Source: Xanthomonas prunicola (GTDB taxonomy: Bacteria; Pseudomonadota; Gammaproteobacteria; Xanthomonadales; Xanthomonadaceae). From it: DNA of 64,000 nucleotides. This document shows positions 1-8,899 of the stretch, piece by piece; the first letter of the stretch is position 1; every line of letters starts with the position of its first letter. A program made the position numbers and the translations under genes. The notes beneath the pieces were generated by a model. The model was given only the letters and a program-made list of their open reading frames with translations, made no database searches and had not been told where the DNA came from. The DNA lies in assembly GCF_002846205.1 (NCBI RefSeq), contig NZ_PHKV01000008.1, positions 92,794 to 156,793 on the forward strand, in the 5' to 3' direction.

Positions 1-808
1 TAAACTCGGGCAGGCGATCTGGACCGGGCAGTACCTGCCCCCGGCTGTTGTAGGTGGCGATCACGCCGCACACCGGGATGCGTGCGAAGTCGTTGAGCTG
101 CGGCAACACCGCATCGAACACCTTGCCGCCGACGTTTTCGAAGTAGATGTCGATGCCGTCCGGTGTCGCTACGCGCAGCTGCTCTGCAAAGTCGTCGGCG
201 CGGTGATCCAGCGCCACATCCACGCGCAACGTGTCGCGCAGGTAACGCACTTTTTCTTCGCCACCGGCAATGGCCACCACGCGCAGGCCTTGCAGGCGTG
301 CCAGCTGCGCTACCGTGGCGCCAACCGGGCCGCTGGCCGCAGCCACCACCAGCGTTTCGCCCGATTGGGGTTTGCCGATTTCATGCAGGCCCGCATAGGC
401 GGTAAAGCCGGGCATGCCATACACGCCGAGCGCGGTGCTCAGCGGCAGGCCATCGTCCGCTGGCAGCTTGCGTAACGGTGTTTTCGGGGTCAGCAGGCTA
501 TGCGTCTGCCAGCCACCGGGGAGCACCAGCAGATCACCGGGGTGATAGTCGGCGTGATTGGATTGGATGACTTCGCCAACGGTGCCGCCTTCCATCACTG
601 CGTCGATGGCCACCGGCGCGGCGTAGGAGGGGCCGTCGTCCATGCGTCCGCGCATGTATGGGTCCAGCGACAGGAAGCGATTGCGTACCAGGATCTGATC
701 GTGGCCGGTCGGCGCGACGGCCACGTCCTCGATGCGGAAGTTGCTGGCGCTGGGTTCACCGTGCGGGCGCGATGCCAGCACGATGCGGCGATTGGTCATG
801 GATGTCAT
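1..808 (-). CDS. NADP-dependent MDR-family oxidoreductase (3' end outside window)
   Basis: About 269 residues are visible; the C-terminus lies beyond base 1. The protein begins MTSMTNRRIVLASRPHGEP, has the RNRFLSLDPYMRGRM segment typical of the zinc-free CurA/leukotriene-B4-dehydrogenase branch of medium-chain reductases, and a nucleotide-binding motif AAASGPVGATVAQLA near residue 150. Such enzymes reduce the double bond of enones with NADPH in the cytoplasm. A second in-frame ATG lies at 799. The neighbouring aldo/keto reductase ends 123 bases upstream on the same strand, so the two could be cotranscribed. Family assignment is firm; the natural substrate is unknown. Confidence 0.85.
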   Translation of the reverse strand, partial: MTSMTNRRIVLASRPHGEPSASNFRIEDVAVAPTGHDQILVRNRFLSLDPYMRGRMDDGPSYAAPVAIDAVMEGGTVGEVIQSNHADYHPGDLLVLPGGWQTHSLLTPKTPLRKLPADDGLPLSTALGVYGMPGFTAYAGLHEIGKPQSGETLVVAAASGPVGATVAQLARLQGLRVVAIAGGEEKVRYLRDTLRVDVALDHRADDFAEQLRVATPDGIDIYFENVGGKVFDAVLPQLNDFARIPVCGVIATYNSRGQVLPGPDRLPEF

Positions 809-931
809 GGGAAATTCCTCGCAAAGAGTCCGCGCAAGCGCGGTCGGGTGCGCACAATGCGCGCGAGCGTGTTGTAAGAGGTGCACCAGGATGCATGCAC
901 GGCAGGCAACGCGACATGCCGAGCTCGTGCA

Positions 932-1906
932 TCACGCTGTTGCCGATGGCTCCGGCGCACTGGCGGTGTCGAGCTGTGCAATCTGATCGGCACTCAACGA
1001 CAGGCGTGCGGCTGCCAGCACATCGTGCAGTTGGGTCACGCTGGTGGCGCTGACGATCGGCGCGGTGAGACTGGGGCGTGCGATCAGCCAGGCCAGGGCG
1101 ATTTGCGCGGGTGTGGCGTTGTGCGTGACGGCTAGATCGTCCAGCGCCTGCAGGATGCGCAGGCCACGCGGATTCACGTATTGCTTGACCACCGACGCAC
1201 CACGCGCACTGCTCTTGCCGGCATCGTCGGCGCTGCGGTACTTGCCGGTGAGAAAGCCGCTGGCCAGCGAGTAGTAACTGATCACGCCAAGCTCGTGCTC
1301 ACGCACGAGCGGTTCAAGTTCTGCTTCGTAACCGGCGCGATCGTACAGGTTGTATTCCGGCTGCAGGCTTTCGTAGCGTGGCAGTGTGTACTGCTCGGAA
1401 ATATCCAGCGCATCGCGCAGGCGCGCGGCGCTGTAGTTGGATGCGCCGATCGCACGGACCTTGCCTTGTTCGATCAATCGGCCGAACGCAGCCAGCGTGG
1501 CTTCGAGCGGAATCGATTCGTCGTCTTCGTGCGCCTGGTACAGATCGATCACATCGGTCTGCAGGCGCGTCAACGAATCTTCCACCGCCGCGGCGATGTT
1601 GTCTGGCGACAGACCGGGATGCTCGCTCCACTTGGCCACCTTGGTGGCGATCAGCACCTTGTCGCGCTTGCCGCTGCGTGCAAGCCAACGCCCGATGATG
1701 GTTTCCGATTCGCCACCGCGGTTTCCGGGCACCCAGCCAGAATACGCATCGGCCGTATCGATCAGATTGAAGCCGGCGTCCACGAACGCGTCGAGCAGTG
1801 CGAACGAGGTCGCCTCATCGGCGCTCCAGCCGAACACATTGCCACCGAAGACAATCGGTTGAACCTGCAGGCCGGAGCGGCCGAGTGCGCGGGGTTGGGA
1901 CATCAT
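932..1906 (-). CDS. aldo/keto reductase
   Basis: A 324-residue NADP-dependent TIM-barrel oxidoreductase. The catalytic set is visible: Asp and Tyr in TADAYSGW (about residues 51-58), Lys in ATKVAKW and His in LYQAHEDD. IGASNY and the C-terminal SATSV segment fit the cofactor-binding part. Length matches the family. Two adjacent ATGs exist at 1906 and 1903; an AGGAG lies 6-7 bases upstream of the first. It is divergent from the exported methyltransferase gene, with about 230 bases between them for two promoters. Substrate not predictable. Confidence 0.9.
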   Translation of the reverse strand: MMSQPRALGRSGLQVQPIVFGGNVFGWSADEATSFALLDAFVDAGFNLIDTADAYSGWVPGNRGGESETIIGRWLARSGKRDKVLIATKVAKWSEHPGLSPDNIAAAVEDSLTRLQTDVIDLYQAHEDDESIPLEATLAAFGRLIEQGKVRAIGASNYSAARLRDALDISEQYTLPRYESLQPEYNLYDRAGYEAELEPLVREHELGVISYYSLASGFLTGKYRSADDAGKSSARGASVVKQYVNPRGLRILQALDDLAVTHNATPAQIALAWLIARPSLTAPIVSATSVTQLHDVLAAARLSLSADQIAQLDTASAPEPSATA

Positions 1907-2135
1907 GGATGCTCCTGTTTCGAACTGCGCACAGGATAGTCACGCGTACCGATGTTGCGTGTGACATCTGTGTGGATTCAGCGTTCCGCCGATCGTCCTC
2001 AGCAGCTCACAGGATCTGAACATGTCGGCGACAGAGGACGCCGTAACGTGTCCTGTGCCGCCCAACGACGGGCACATGGCATGCCCCGGAGCACATGCTA
2101 GGCTCGCGCTACTTTTCCCGGAGGAGGGCGCTGCG

Positions 2136-2990
2136 ATGATCCGCAACAAGCTGGCCTGTGCATGTGTGATGAGTGTGGTGGTGGTGATGAGCCTCCCTGT
2201 GGCGATGGCGGTGAAGCCTGCCGATAGCGCGACGTTGCCGGCGCCCGATACCGCGTTGCAGGCGGCCATCAACGGCAACTGGCGCGACCGCGTTTACGTG
2301 CAGCGCGACCAGTACCGCCACCCCGGCCAGACGCTGGCGTTCTTCGGCATCAAGCCGACCCAGACCGTCATCGAGATCACTCCGGGCGGGGGCTGGTATT
2401 CGGAAATCCTGGCGCCTTACCTGCGCGAGAAGGGAAAATATGTTGCGGCAGTGGTCGACCCCGCGGCGGCGCCGGAAGGCCGTAGCCGCGATTACGCACA
2501 GAGCGCGCGCGATGACCTGGAGAAGAAGTTCCAGGCCAAGCCGGAGGTGTATGGCAAGCCGTCATTCGTATCGTATGTGCCCAAGTCGCCGTCCTTCGGC
2601 GTGGACAACTCCGCCGACCTGGTGCTGACCTTCCGCAACGTGCACAACTGGCGCATGGCCGGCAATGCCGAGGCGATGTTTGCCGGCTTCTATAAAGTGC
2701 TCAAGCCCGGCGGCGTGCTCGGCGTGGTCGAACATCGCGCCAAGGCCGATGTGCCGGCCGACGACAAGAGCGGTTATGTCGGCCAGGCGCAGGTGATCGC
2801 GATGGCCGAGGCAGCCGGTTTCACGCTGGTCGGCAAGAGCGAGGTCAACGCCAACCCGCGCGACACCAAGGATTACCCGGGCGGTGTGTGGACGCTGCCG
2901 CCGAGCAACAGCCATGACAAGGCCGACGATGCAAAGTACAAGGCGATCGGCGAAAGCGACCGCATGACCTTGAAGTTCGTCAAGCGCTGA
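2136..2990 (+). CDS. exported class I SAM-methyltransferase-like protein
   Basis: 284 residues. The start at 2136 is preceded at 8 bases by GAGGAGG and gives a clear signal peptide (MIRNKLACACVMSVVVVMSLPVAMA), whereas an upstream ATG at 2022 has no such support. The mature part has a methyltransferase motif I-like segment ITPGGGWYSE (about 81-90), a second acidic strand (AAVVDP) and LTFRNVHNW followed by LKPGGVLGVVEHR, typical of Rossmann methyltransferases. Export is odd because S-adenosylmethionine is cytoplasmic, so a different role outside the cytoplasm is possible. Similar predicted-periplasmic methyltransferases are common in proteobacteria; function is unproven. Confidence 0.8.
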   Translation: MIRNKLACACVMSVVVVMSLPVAMAVKPADSATLPAPDTALQAAINGNWRDRVYVQRDQYRHPGQTLAFFGIKPTQTVIEITPGGGWYSEILAPYLREKGKYVAAVVDPAAAPEGRSRDYAQSARDDLEKKFQAKPEVYGKPSFVSYVPKSPSFGVDNSADLVLTFRNVHNWRMAGNAEAMFAGFYKVLKPGGVLGVVEHRAKADVPADDKSGYVGQAQVIAMAEAAGFTLVGKSEVNANPRDTKDYPGGVWTLPPSNSHDKADDAKYKAIGESDRMTLKFVKR

Positions 2991-3083
2991 AGGCGTCGAC
3001 TGCATGCCGGCGCGTTGCGCGTGTCGGCATGCAGATGTCAGAACTACGTGGGGCTGGGCAGCGCGTCGCGCAACAGGATTGCC

Positions 3084-3656
3084 ATGTTGGTGTTGTTGAA
3101 CAAACCCTACGGCGTGCTGTCGCAATTCAGCGACCGCTCGCAGCCGCCCAAGCGCACGCTGGCCGAATTCGGCTTGCCGCCCGATGTGTACGCGGCTGGC
3201 CGTCTGGATCACGATAGCGAGGGCTTGTTGTTGCTGACCGACGACGGCGCATTGGCGCATCGGCTCACCGACCCACGCCACAAGCAGTCCAAGACCTACT
3301 GGGTGCAGGTGGAAGGAGAGCCGCAAGCCGAGCAACTGCAGGCCTTGCGCGACGGAGTGGTGCTCAACGATGGCCCGACCCGGCCGGCACAGGTGCGCAG
3401 CCTCGATCCGGCACCGCCGCTGTGGCCGCGCGATCCACCGGTCCGCGTGCGCAAGACCGTGCCCGATGCCTGGCTGGAACTGCAGATCACCGAAGGCCGC
3501 AACCGTCAGGTGCGACGTATGACCGCAGCGGTGGGCTTGCCGACCTTGCGCCTGGTGCGCGTTGCGATCGGCGAGTGGCGGCTGGACTCGCTTGCGCCTG
3601 GACAGTGGCGCGTTGAAGAAACCACGCGCCCACGGCCGAGCCGGAGTCGGCGCTGA
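3084..3656 (+). CDS. rluE: 23S rRNA pseudouridine synthase RluE
   Basis: 190 residues, RsuA/RluB/E/F family without the N-terminal S4 domain, as in RluE, which converts U2457 of 23S rRNA. The catalytic Asp sits in GRLDHDSEGLLLLT (about residues 37-50), followed by the family motifs KTYWVQVEG and ITEGRNRQVRRM (about 139-150). The start at MLVLLNKPYGVLSQF matches the conserved N-terminus; an earlier ATG at 3015 adds unconserved residues. The tail is Arg-rich. Slightly shorter than the E. coli enzyme. Confidence 0.9.
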   Translation: MLVLLNKPYGVLSQFSDRSQPPKRTLAEFGLPPDVYAAGRLDHDSEGLLLLTDDGALAHRLTDPRHKQSKTYWVQVEGEPQAEQLQALRDGVVLNDGPTRPAQVRSLDPAPPLWPRDPPVRVRKTVPDAWLELQITEGRNRQVRRMTAAVGLPTLRLVRVAIGEWRLDSLAPGQWRVEETTRPRPSRSRR

Positions 3657-3976
3657 GTCGTTGCTTATATCGGTTGTATGACGAGCGCGGGACTGCAGTA
3701 CGGTGTTTAGCGGCCAGCAGCAACGATCGCTGCGTTGTCAGGTGGGAGACCGGTGCGCGTGACCGGGACGTTATGTGGCTAACCCATGCGTCGTTTGAAC
3801 CAGCCACGGCTGACGGTTGCTGGATACACCTCATGGCCGCCGCATCGCATGATGTGGACGCCACGCAGCGCGCGCAGCTGTGTCGTAGACATCAATGCAC
3901 TGCGCTGCAGCGATGGCAGAAACGACAACGCCACGGCGCATGGCCGTGGCGTTGAGGGTTTGCTTCGCGCCTGGGC
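3657..3976. other. gene-free interval between converging genes
   Basis: About 320 bases between the converging rluE and the small membrane protein gene. No credible coding sequence was seen. The right end holds the hairpin listed separately. Confidence 0.6.
3927..3953 (-). terminator. hairpin, probable terminator of the small membrane protein gene
   Basis: A perfect 10-base stem, AACGCCACGG pairing with CCGTGGCGTT around a 7-base loop, 23 bases beyond the stop codon of the minus-strand gene at 3977. On the minus strand the stem is followed by a T-rich run (GTCGTTT). It may also serve rluE. Confidence 0.6.
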
Positions 3977-4408
3977 TTATTCGATGCCGTCGCTTGGGGT
4001 CACCGCACCTCGACGCTGGTAGGCAGCGCGACGTGCGTTGGCATTGCTGGCGTGTTCGCGATCCAGGCGATGCACGTTGCCGCCGAGCACCTGCTGATCG
4101 CGCTGACGCTTGCGGTACACCGCGTAGCCGATCAGGCCCAGGCCTGCGACCGCTGCGGCGACCGTCACGGCGGGGTTGCGCTTGACCAGCTTGCTGGCGG
4201 CCTTGCCACCGTTACGCACTGCGCCAATTGCGACGCCGGTCTTGAGCCATTCGCTAGCGCTTGGGCCGAAATGACGCAGGCTGCTGCCAGCGTTGCGTGC
4301 CTGATCGCCGGCGTTGGACGCGGCATGACGCAACTGGTCGCCTGCAGTGCCGGCCAGCTCCAGGGCACGCTCCAGGGCGCGTTCAGTGATCACAGTCAGC
4401 TTGCTCAT
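3977..4408 (-). CDS. small membrane-associated protein of unknown function
   Basis: 143 residues. The N-terminal 60 residues are Ala/Gly/Asn-rich and amphipathic (ERALELAGTAGDQLRHAA), then a single membrane segment around residues 79-98 (AVTVAAAVAGLGLIGYAVY) followed by KRQRDQQ, so the C-terminus is probably cytoplasmic. The layout resembles the YqjD/ElaB class of small membrane-anchored proteins, but no motif proves it. An AAAGGAAA sequence lies about 10 bases before the ATG. A hairpin terminator follows. Confidence 0.65.
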   Translation of the reverse strand: MSKLTVITERALERALELAGTAGDQLRHAASNAGDQARNAGSSLRHFGPSASEWLKTGVAIGAVRNGGKAASKLVKRNPAVTVAAAVAGLGLIGYAVYRKRQRDQQVLGGNVHRLDREHASNANARRAAYQRRGAVTPSDGIE

Positions 4409-4738
4409 CGGAGGCGTTTCCTTTCTGAGTACGTGGTCTGCAGTCTGTGCGCTGATGCGTATAGGCGGCGTTAGCGGGGTTGGGTCACGTTTGGCTTACG
4501 GTTAGGAAGGAGGCTGCGCGCTGGTGTGGGCGGCGCTGAGAATTGCGAGGCAATGGCGTGACAGGCTTGAGCGATGTCGTCCCTTGATTCTCCGCCCACG
4601 GGACATTTCAGGTGCCGCGTGGTCTTGCTCGGTGGGTTGCTGTAGCCGTCCAGGGGGCGTTGGGCCACGCCGCAGTGGATGTCGTGCACCGGCCTCTCTC
4701 ACCGCCGCCGCGGGTCGATGCGTATCAGTCGATGCGTT
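4409..4738. other. gene-free interval with a duplicated hrpB tail
   Basis: 330 bases between the hrpB stop and the next minus-strand gene. The only structure seen is a copy of the 3' end of hrpB (4606-4669). No credible gene. Confidence 0.6.
4606..4669 (-). repeat. partial duplication of the hrpB 3' end (copy B)
   Basis: A 64-base segment matching 4737-4800 with about five differences. Read on the minus strand in the hrpB frame it still encodes a close relative of the HrpB tail, WPNAPWTATATHRARPRGT plus the stop. It lies 131 bases from the real gene end, so a fragment of the gene end was duplicated downstream. Confidence 0.8.
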
Positions 4739-4800
4739 TCAGGTGCCGCGCGGTTTTGCTCGGTGGGTTGCTGCAGCCGTCCAGGGGTCGTCGGGCCACG
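4737..4800 (-). repeat. hrpB 3' end, repeat copy A
   Basis: The genuine last codons of hrpB plus the stop codon; partner of the downstream copy at 4606-4669. Confidence 0.8.
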
Positions 4801-7240
4801 GATGCCTCGGATATCGCCCCTTCATCTCTTTTTTGACGTCCGGATACGTGTTCGCCCAGAAGCTCTTCAGGTCTTGTGTTACCTGCAACGGGCGGCCGCC
4901 TGGGGAAAGCAGGTGCAGGGTCAACGGGATGCGGCCGTCGGCGATGCGCGGCGTTTCGGCCAGGCCGAACAATTCCTGCAGTTTGACTGCCAGCACGGGC
5001 GGCAGCGGTTGCCCGGTGTGGTCGAGGGCATAGCTGATCTGCCGCTCCATGCCGGAAGGCACGCTGATCCGGGTGGGTGCGTGGCGGTCGATGGCCTGGC
5101 GGCGCTCCCACGGCAGTGCGGCCTTCAACGCTTCGCCCAGGCTGGCTTCGTCCAGTGCGTCCAGGCGGGTCTTGCCGGCAAAGGCCGGGCGCAGCCAGGT
5201 GTCCAGCGTCTCCAGCAGCGCGGTGTCGGAGAGATCGGGCAAGCCGAGTTCGGGCATCCACGCGCGCAGCGACTGCACGCGTGCGCGCCACTGCTGCAGG
5301 GTGTCAGTCCACGGCAGCGCGTCCAGGCCGAGTTGCCGCACCGCGTCGGTGAGCGCGGCGGCTGCGTGTGCCGGGTCGACGCGGCCGGCCGGGCGGCTGT
5401 CGAGCACGATGCGGTCGAAGCTGGATTGGCGACGGGCGACCAACGCGCGCTTGTCTGCGTCCCACTGCACCACGTCCTGCTGCACGAAGCGCTCGGGCAG
5501 GCTGTGGCGCAGGTAGGCGTCGTCTACCGGGGCGGCGCGCAGCAGCAGGGCGTCTTTGGCTTCGTAGCGCAGTTCGCTGGCGACCAGCCACGGTTCGCCA
5601 CGGAGATCGCTGTGGTCGAACAGGCGCGCGCTGCGGCCATTGGCGAGCAGGTAGCGCAGCGGATCGGCCGGGTGGCGTGCGGCGATGCGATCGGGGAAGG
5701 CGTGCGACAGCAGATCGCCGAGCGCGTGCGCTTCCACACTGGAGGGCGGGGCGCTGTCGCAGCGTAGCCGGCGTCGCCATTGTTTGGCGGCGCTGTCGAT
5801 TGCGGCCAGGCCACTGCGATTGGCATCGGCCGCGCTGCGGCCCTGGCGGAATGCCGCCAGCGCACGCCAACGCGCAGCCAGCCCGTCGCCACCCTGACGC
5901 AGCGGGTCGCGTGCTTCCAGCAGTGCGGCCAGGTCGCAGGCCAGCGCCACACGCGACGCGTCGCCGGCCTGCGCCAACATGGCGGCCAGACGCGGATGCG
6001 TGCCCAGCGCGAGCATGCGCCGGCCGAGCGCGGTGATGCCGCCGCTTGCAGTGAGCGCGCCCAGCCGCTGTAGCAACTCGTGCGCGGCGGCCAGCGCACC
6101 GCTCGGTGGTGCATCGACAAAGCGCAGCGCGCTGCTACCCCAGGCAGCCAATTCCAGTGCCAGGCCGGCCAATTCCACTTGAGTGATTTCAGCGCGGCGC
6201 TGTGGTTCCAGTCGTTGCGATTGCGGCCACAGCCGGTAGGCCCAGCCGCTGGCCACGCGGCCGGCGCGGCCGGCGCGCTGGTCTGCCGAGGCCTGCGCAA
6301 TGGTGGTCACGTCCAGCCGCGAAAAGCCGCTGTTGGGGTCGTAATGCGGCTCGCGCGCGAGCCCGCTATCGATCACCACCCGCACGCCGGGCAAGGTGAC
6401 CGAAGATTCGGCCACGTTGGTGGCCAGCACCACGCGGCGGCGGCCTTGCGGGTCGGGCTGCAGTACCTGGCTTTGCGCCTCCACCGATAGCTCGCCGTGC
6501 AAGGGCAGCACCTGGATGGCCGGGTCCAGGACAGCGAGCAAGGCGGCTTGCACGCGCGCGATCTCGCGCTGGCCGGGCAGGAACACCAGCACGTCGCCGG
6601 GATGTGTGGACAACGCGTGCTCCACTGCGCGTCGCGTCTGCGGCTCCAGCGCTTCGTCGCGGCGCGCGGGGAAATGCGCGATCTCCACCGGGAAACTGCG
6701 CCCGGCACTGCTCAGCCGCGGTGCCTCCAGAAAGTCGGCCAGGCGCTCGCCATCCAACGTGGCCGACATCGCCACGATGCGCAGGTCGTCGCGGACTTGC
6801 GCCTGCACATCCAGCGCCAGCGCCAGCCCCAGGTCGCCGGCCAGATGGCGTTCGTGGAATTCGTCGAACAGCAACACGCCAACGCTTTCCAGCATCGGGT
6901 CGTCCTGGATCAGCCGCGTCAGGATGCCTTCGGTGACCACTTCAATGCGGGTGCGCGCGGAGGTCTTGTTCTCGAAGCGGATGCGGTACCCCACCGTCTG
7001 GCCGACCGGCTCGCCAAGTTGGCGCGCCATGAACTGCGCCGCGCTGCGGGCCGCCACGCGGCGCGGCTCCAGCATCACGATCCTGCGGCCGGCCAGCCAC
7101 GGTGCGTCCAGCAGCGCCAACGGCACCTGGGTGGTCTTGCCGGCGCCGGGCGGTGCTTCCAGCACCAGCCGCGGATGCGCGGCGAGACTGTCGAAAATCT
7201 GCGGCAATAACGGGGAGATCGGAAAAGCAGGGTCGGTCAT
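4739..7240 (-). CDS. hrpB: ATP-dependent helicase HrpB (DEAH-type)
   Basis: 833 residues from MTDPAFPISP; in-frame sequence further upstream is unconserved. Helicase motifs in order: Walker A APPGAGKTT (29-37), motif II DEFH (126-129), SAT (159-161), ATNVAESSVTLPGV, and QRAGRAGR with GWAYRLW. The C-terminal half ends in the HrpB signature RYPRHPWPDDP. This is a cytoplasmic DEAH/RHA-type RNA helicase found in many gammaproteobacteria and is unrelated to the hrp type III secretion regulator of the same name. Length agrees with the family. Its last 64 bases are duplicated downstream. Confidence 0.95.
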   Translation of the reverse strand: MTDPAFPISPLLPQIFDSLAAHPRLVLEAPPGAGKTTQVPLALLDAPWLAGRRIVMLEPRRVAARSAAQFMARQLGEPVGQTVGYRIRFENKTSARTRIEVVTEGILTRLIQDDPMLESVGVLLFDEFHERHLAGDLGLALALDVQAQVRDDLRIVAMSATLDGERLADFLEAPRLSSAGRSFPVEIAHFPARRDEALEPQTRRAVEHALSTHPGDVLVFLPGQREIARVQAALLAVLDPAIQVLPLHGELSVEAQSQVLQPDPQGRRRVVLATNVAESSVTLPGVRVVIDSGLAREPHYDPNSGFSRLDVTTIAQASADQRAGRAGRVASGWAYRLWPQSQRLEPQRRAEITQVELAGLALELAAWGSSALRFVDAPPSGALAAAHELLQRLGALTASGGITALGRRMLALGTHPRLAAMLAQAGDASRVALACDLAALLEARDPLRQGGDGLAARWRALAAFRQGRSAADANRSGLAAIDSAAKQWRRRLRCDSAPPSSVEAHALGDLLSHAFPDRIAARHPADPLRYLLANGRSARLFDHSDLRGEPWLVASELRYEAKDALLLRAAPVDDAYLRHSLPERFVQQDVVQWDADKRALVARRQSSFDRIVLDSRPAGRVDPAHAAAALTDAVRQLGLDALPWTDTLQQWRARVQSLRAWMPELGLPDLSDTALLETLDTWLRPAFAGKTRLDALDEASLGEALKAALPWERRQAIDRHAPTRISVPSGMERQISYALDHTGQPLPPVLAVKLQELFGLAETPRIADGRIPLTLHLLSPGGRPLQVTQDLKSFWANTYPDVKKEMKGRYPRHPWPDDPWTAAATHRAKPRGT

Positions 7241-7471
7241 GCGCGGGAAGGATACGTTTCTGCTGCATAGAGTGCGACAGAGACCTGTGCGCGACTGCCG
7301 GCAGCCCGCTGCTTTCCGGCTCACCATAATACAGCGCACGAAACGCTCCACGCTGCAGCGAAACATCGGGTGCGAGATACGTAATCGCAGCGCTAAATCG
7401 GAAATCCCGTATCCCACTTCGATCAAGGTCTTTCCACAATCAGCAGGCCACTCCGCCAATCCAGAGACGCT

Positions 7472-7756
7472 ATGAACGACTACGGTTCTTATCGCTACCT
7501 GCCTGCCGATGGTTGGTACGCTACCTATCCCCAAGTGACCGATACCGACCAGGTGCGCGTCTTCCAACGTGTGGCGCTATGGCGGGTTGCCCCGCACGGT
7601 ACCATCGTGGGTCTGATCTCCTCGCCCGACGGCGACCAGGAGGACATCGAGTCGCAGCTTCTCAGTGCCCCGCGCGGACAAGGCGTCCACTACATTCACA
7701 TGGATGATATGACCGAACAAGAACGCGAGCAGATCCGCCACAGACGTTTCAGCTGA
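7472..7756 (+). CDS. conserved hypothetical protein, 94 residues
   Basis: A small soluble protein, MNDYGSYRYLPADGWYATY at the start, rich in aromatic and acidic residues, with RVFQRVALWRVAPHG and a charged C-terminal helix (DDMTEQEREQIRHRRFS). No signal peptide, membrane segment or known motif. It is divergent from hrpB across 230 bases. Its base composition matches its neighbours and it is likely a real gene, but no function can be inferred. Confidence 0.65.
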   Translation: MNDYGSYRYLPADGWYATYPQVTDTDQVRVFQRVALWRVAPHGTIVGLISSPDGDQEDIESQLLSAPRGQGVHYIHMDDMTEQEREQIRHRRFS

Positions 7757-7925
7757 TCGCACCTGCTGCGTTTTGGGCGCCGTCACGCGTAATCTGACGA
7801 CTACGGTACGGATGGCGCATGGTCATTCGTACCGTGGTGGCGATTTAGATCGTGCGTGCTGTTCTCAATAATGCTCTTGCGCCGACAAAGGGCAAGCGCC
7901 AGCGGCCAAGCCCGTGCGCTGAAGA

Positions 7926-8399
7926 TCATCCCGCTTCGCGCATCCGGGAGGTCAGGCCTTTGAGAAAGGCGCGCAGCAGCTGGTCGCCGCAGGGGCGGAA
8001 ATTCTTGTGGCCTGGCTGGCGGAACAGCGCGGAGAGTTCCGGCTTGGACAGCGGGAAACCGGCGCTGGCGAAGATGGCATGCATGTCGACGTCCTTCAGT
8101 TCGAAGGCCACGCGCAGCTTCTTCAGGACCAGGTTGTTGCCGACGCGGGTTTCCAGCGGGCGGACCGGTTGGCTCTCGTCGCGGCCACGGAAGCGCAGCA
8201 CCAGGCCATCGAGGAAGCGCGCCAGCATCGCATCGGTGCAGGGCTCGAAACCAGGCTCGTCTTCCTTCTTCAGCCAGGCCTGTACCTGCGGCTTGTCGAG
8301 CGCGAACTCGGGGTCGGCCAGGTGGGTGATGTCCACCACCTTGTCGTCGCTGAGGTCGAGCATGTAGCGGATGCTGCGCAGTACATCGTTGTGGATCAT
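7926..8399 (-). CDS. yehS: YehS, DUF1456 family protein
   Basis: 157 residues with two copies of the DUF1456 unit, each with a short helical segment and a conserved Lys/Phe pattern: MIHNDVLRSIRYMLDLSDDK at the start and NNLVLKKLRVAFELKDVDM near residue 88. The second repeat ends in FRPCGDQLLRAFLKGL. The family is widespread in gammaproteobacteria, is cytoplasmic and has no proven biochemical role. Alternative longer readings upstream are not conserved. It stands just downstream of the urate operon but does not overlap it. Confidence 0.85.
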   Translation of the reverse strand: MIHNDVLRSIRYMLDLSDDKVVDITHLADPEFALDKPQVQAWLKKEDEPGFEPCTDAMLARFLDGLVLRFRGRDESQPVRPLETRVGNNLVLKKLRVAFELKDVDMHAIFASAGFPLSKPELSALFRQPGHKNFRPCGDQLLRAFLKGLTSRMREAG

Positions 8400-8566
8400 G
8401 ACCGTTCCGGTGCCCCGGCCTGTCGCCGGAAAGCGGCCATTCTACGGGGCTTGGGTGAAACCGGTCTGACACTGTGCGCAGCGGGTCACTGGCGCCGGCC
8501 GTGCAGTGGAAGCGCAGACCGTCGGGTGGAGGACCGAACTGCCTGCGCTGCGGCGATACACCGCGC

Positions 8567-8899
8567 TCAGCTGCCGCGATAGGTGGAGTACCCGTAGGGA
8601 GAGAGCAGCAGCGGCACGTGGTAGTGGTCGTCGTCGGCGATACCGAAGGCGATCGGCACCTGTTCCAGGAACGGCGGATCGGCCAGCGCCATGCCGATGA
8701 CCTGCCAGTAGCGCGCGACGTCGAATTCCAGCCGGTAGCGACCGGGCTGCAGCGTGAGGGCGGCCAGGTCAGGGCAGCGGCCGTCCTGGTTGGTGAGGCC
8801 TTCGAAGTGCAGCGCGTCGCCGGCGAACAGGCGCAGCGGCACGCCAGCTGCGGGGCGGCCGCTGGCGGTATCCAGCACGTGCGTGGACAGGGTGCTCAT
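8567..8899 (-). CDS. hiuH: 5-hydroxyisourate hydrolase (transthyretin-like)
   Basis: 110 residues. It hydrolyses 5-hydroxyisourate, the product of urate hydroxylation, to OHCU. Diagnostic features are the N-terminal STHVLDTASGRPAAGVP, the central FDVARYW and the C-terminal signature YRGS that separates these enzymes from transthyretin. The start at 8899 overlaps the hpyO stop as ATGA, which implies translational coupling; an upstream ATG at 8926 is inside hpyO and less likely. Last gene of the seven-gene operon. No signal peptide. Confidence 0.93.
   Translation of the reverse strand: MSTLSTHVLDTASGRPAAGVPLRLFAGDALHFEGLTNQDGRCPDLAALTLQPGRYRLEFDVARYWQVIGMALADPPFLEQVPIAFGIADDDHYHVPLLLSPYGYSTYRGS

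Noticed and set aside
4739..7240. HrpB as the type III secretion (hrp) regulator
   Set aside because: The protein has DEAH helicase motifs and no AraC-type DNA-binding domain; only the name is shared.
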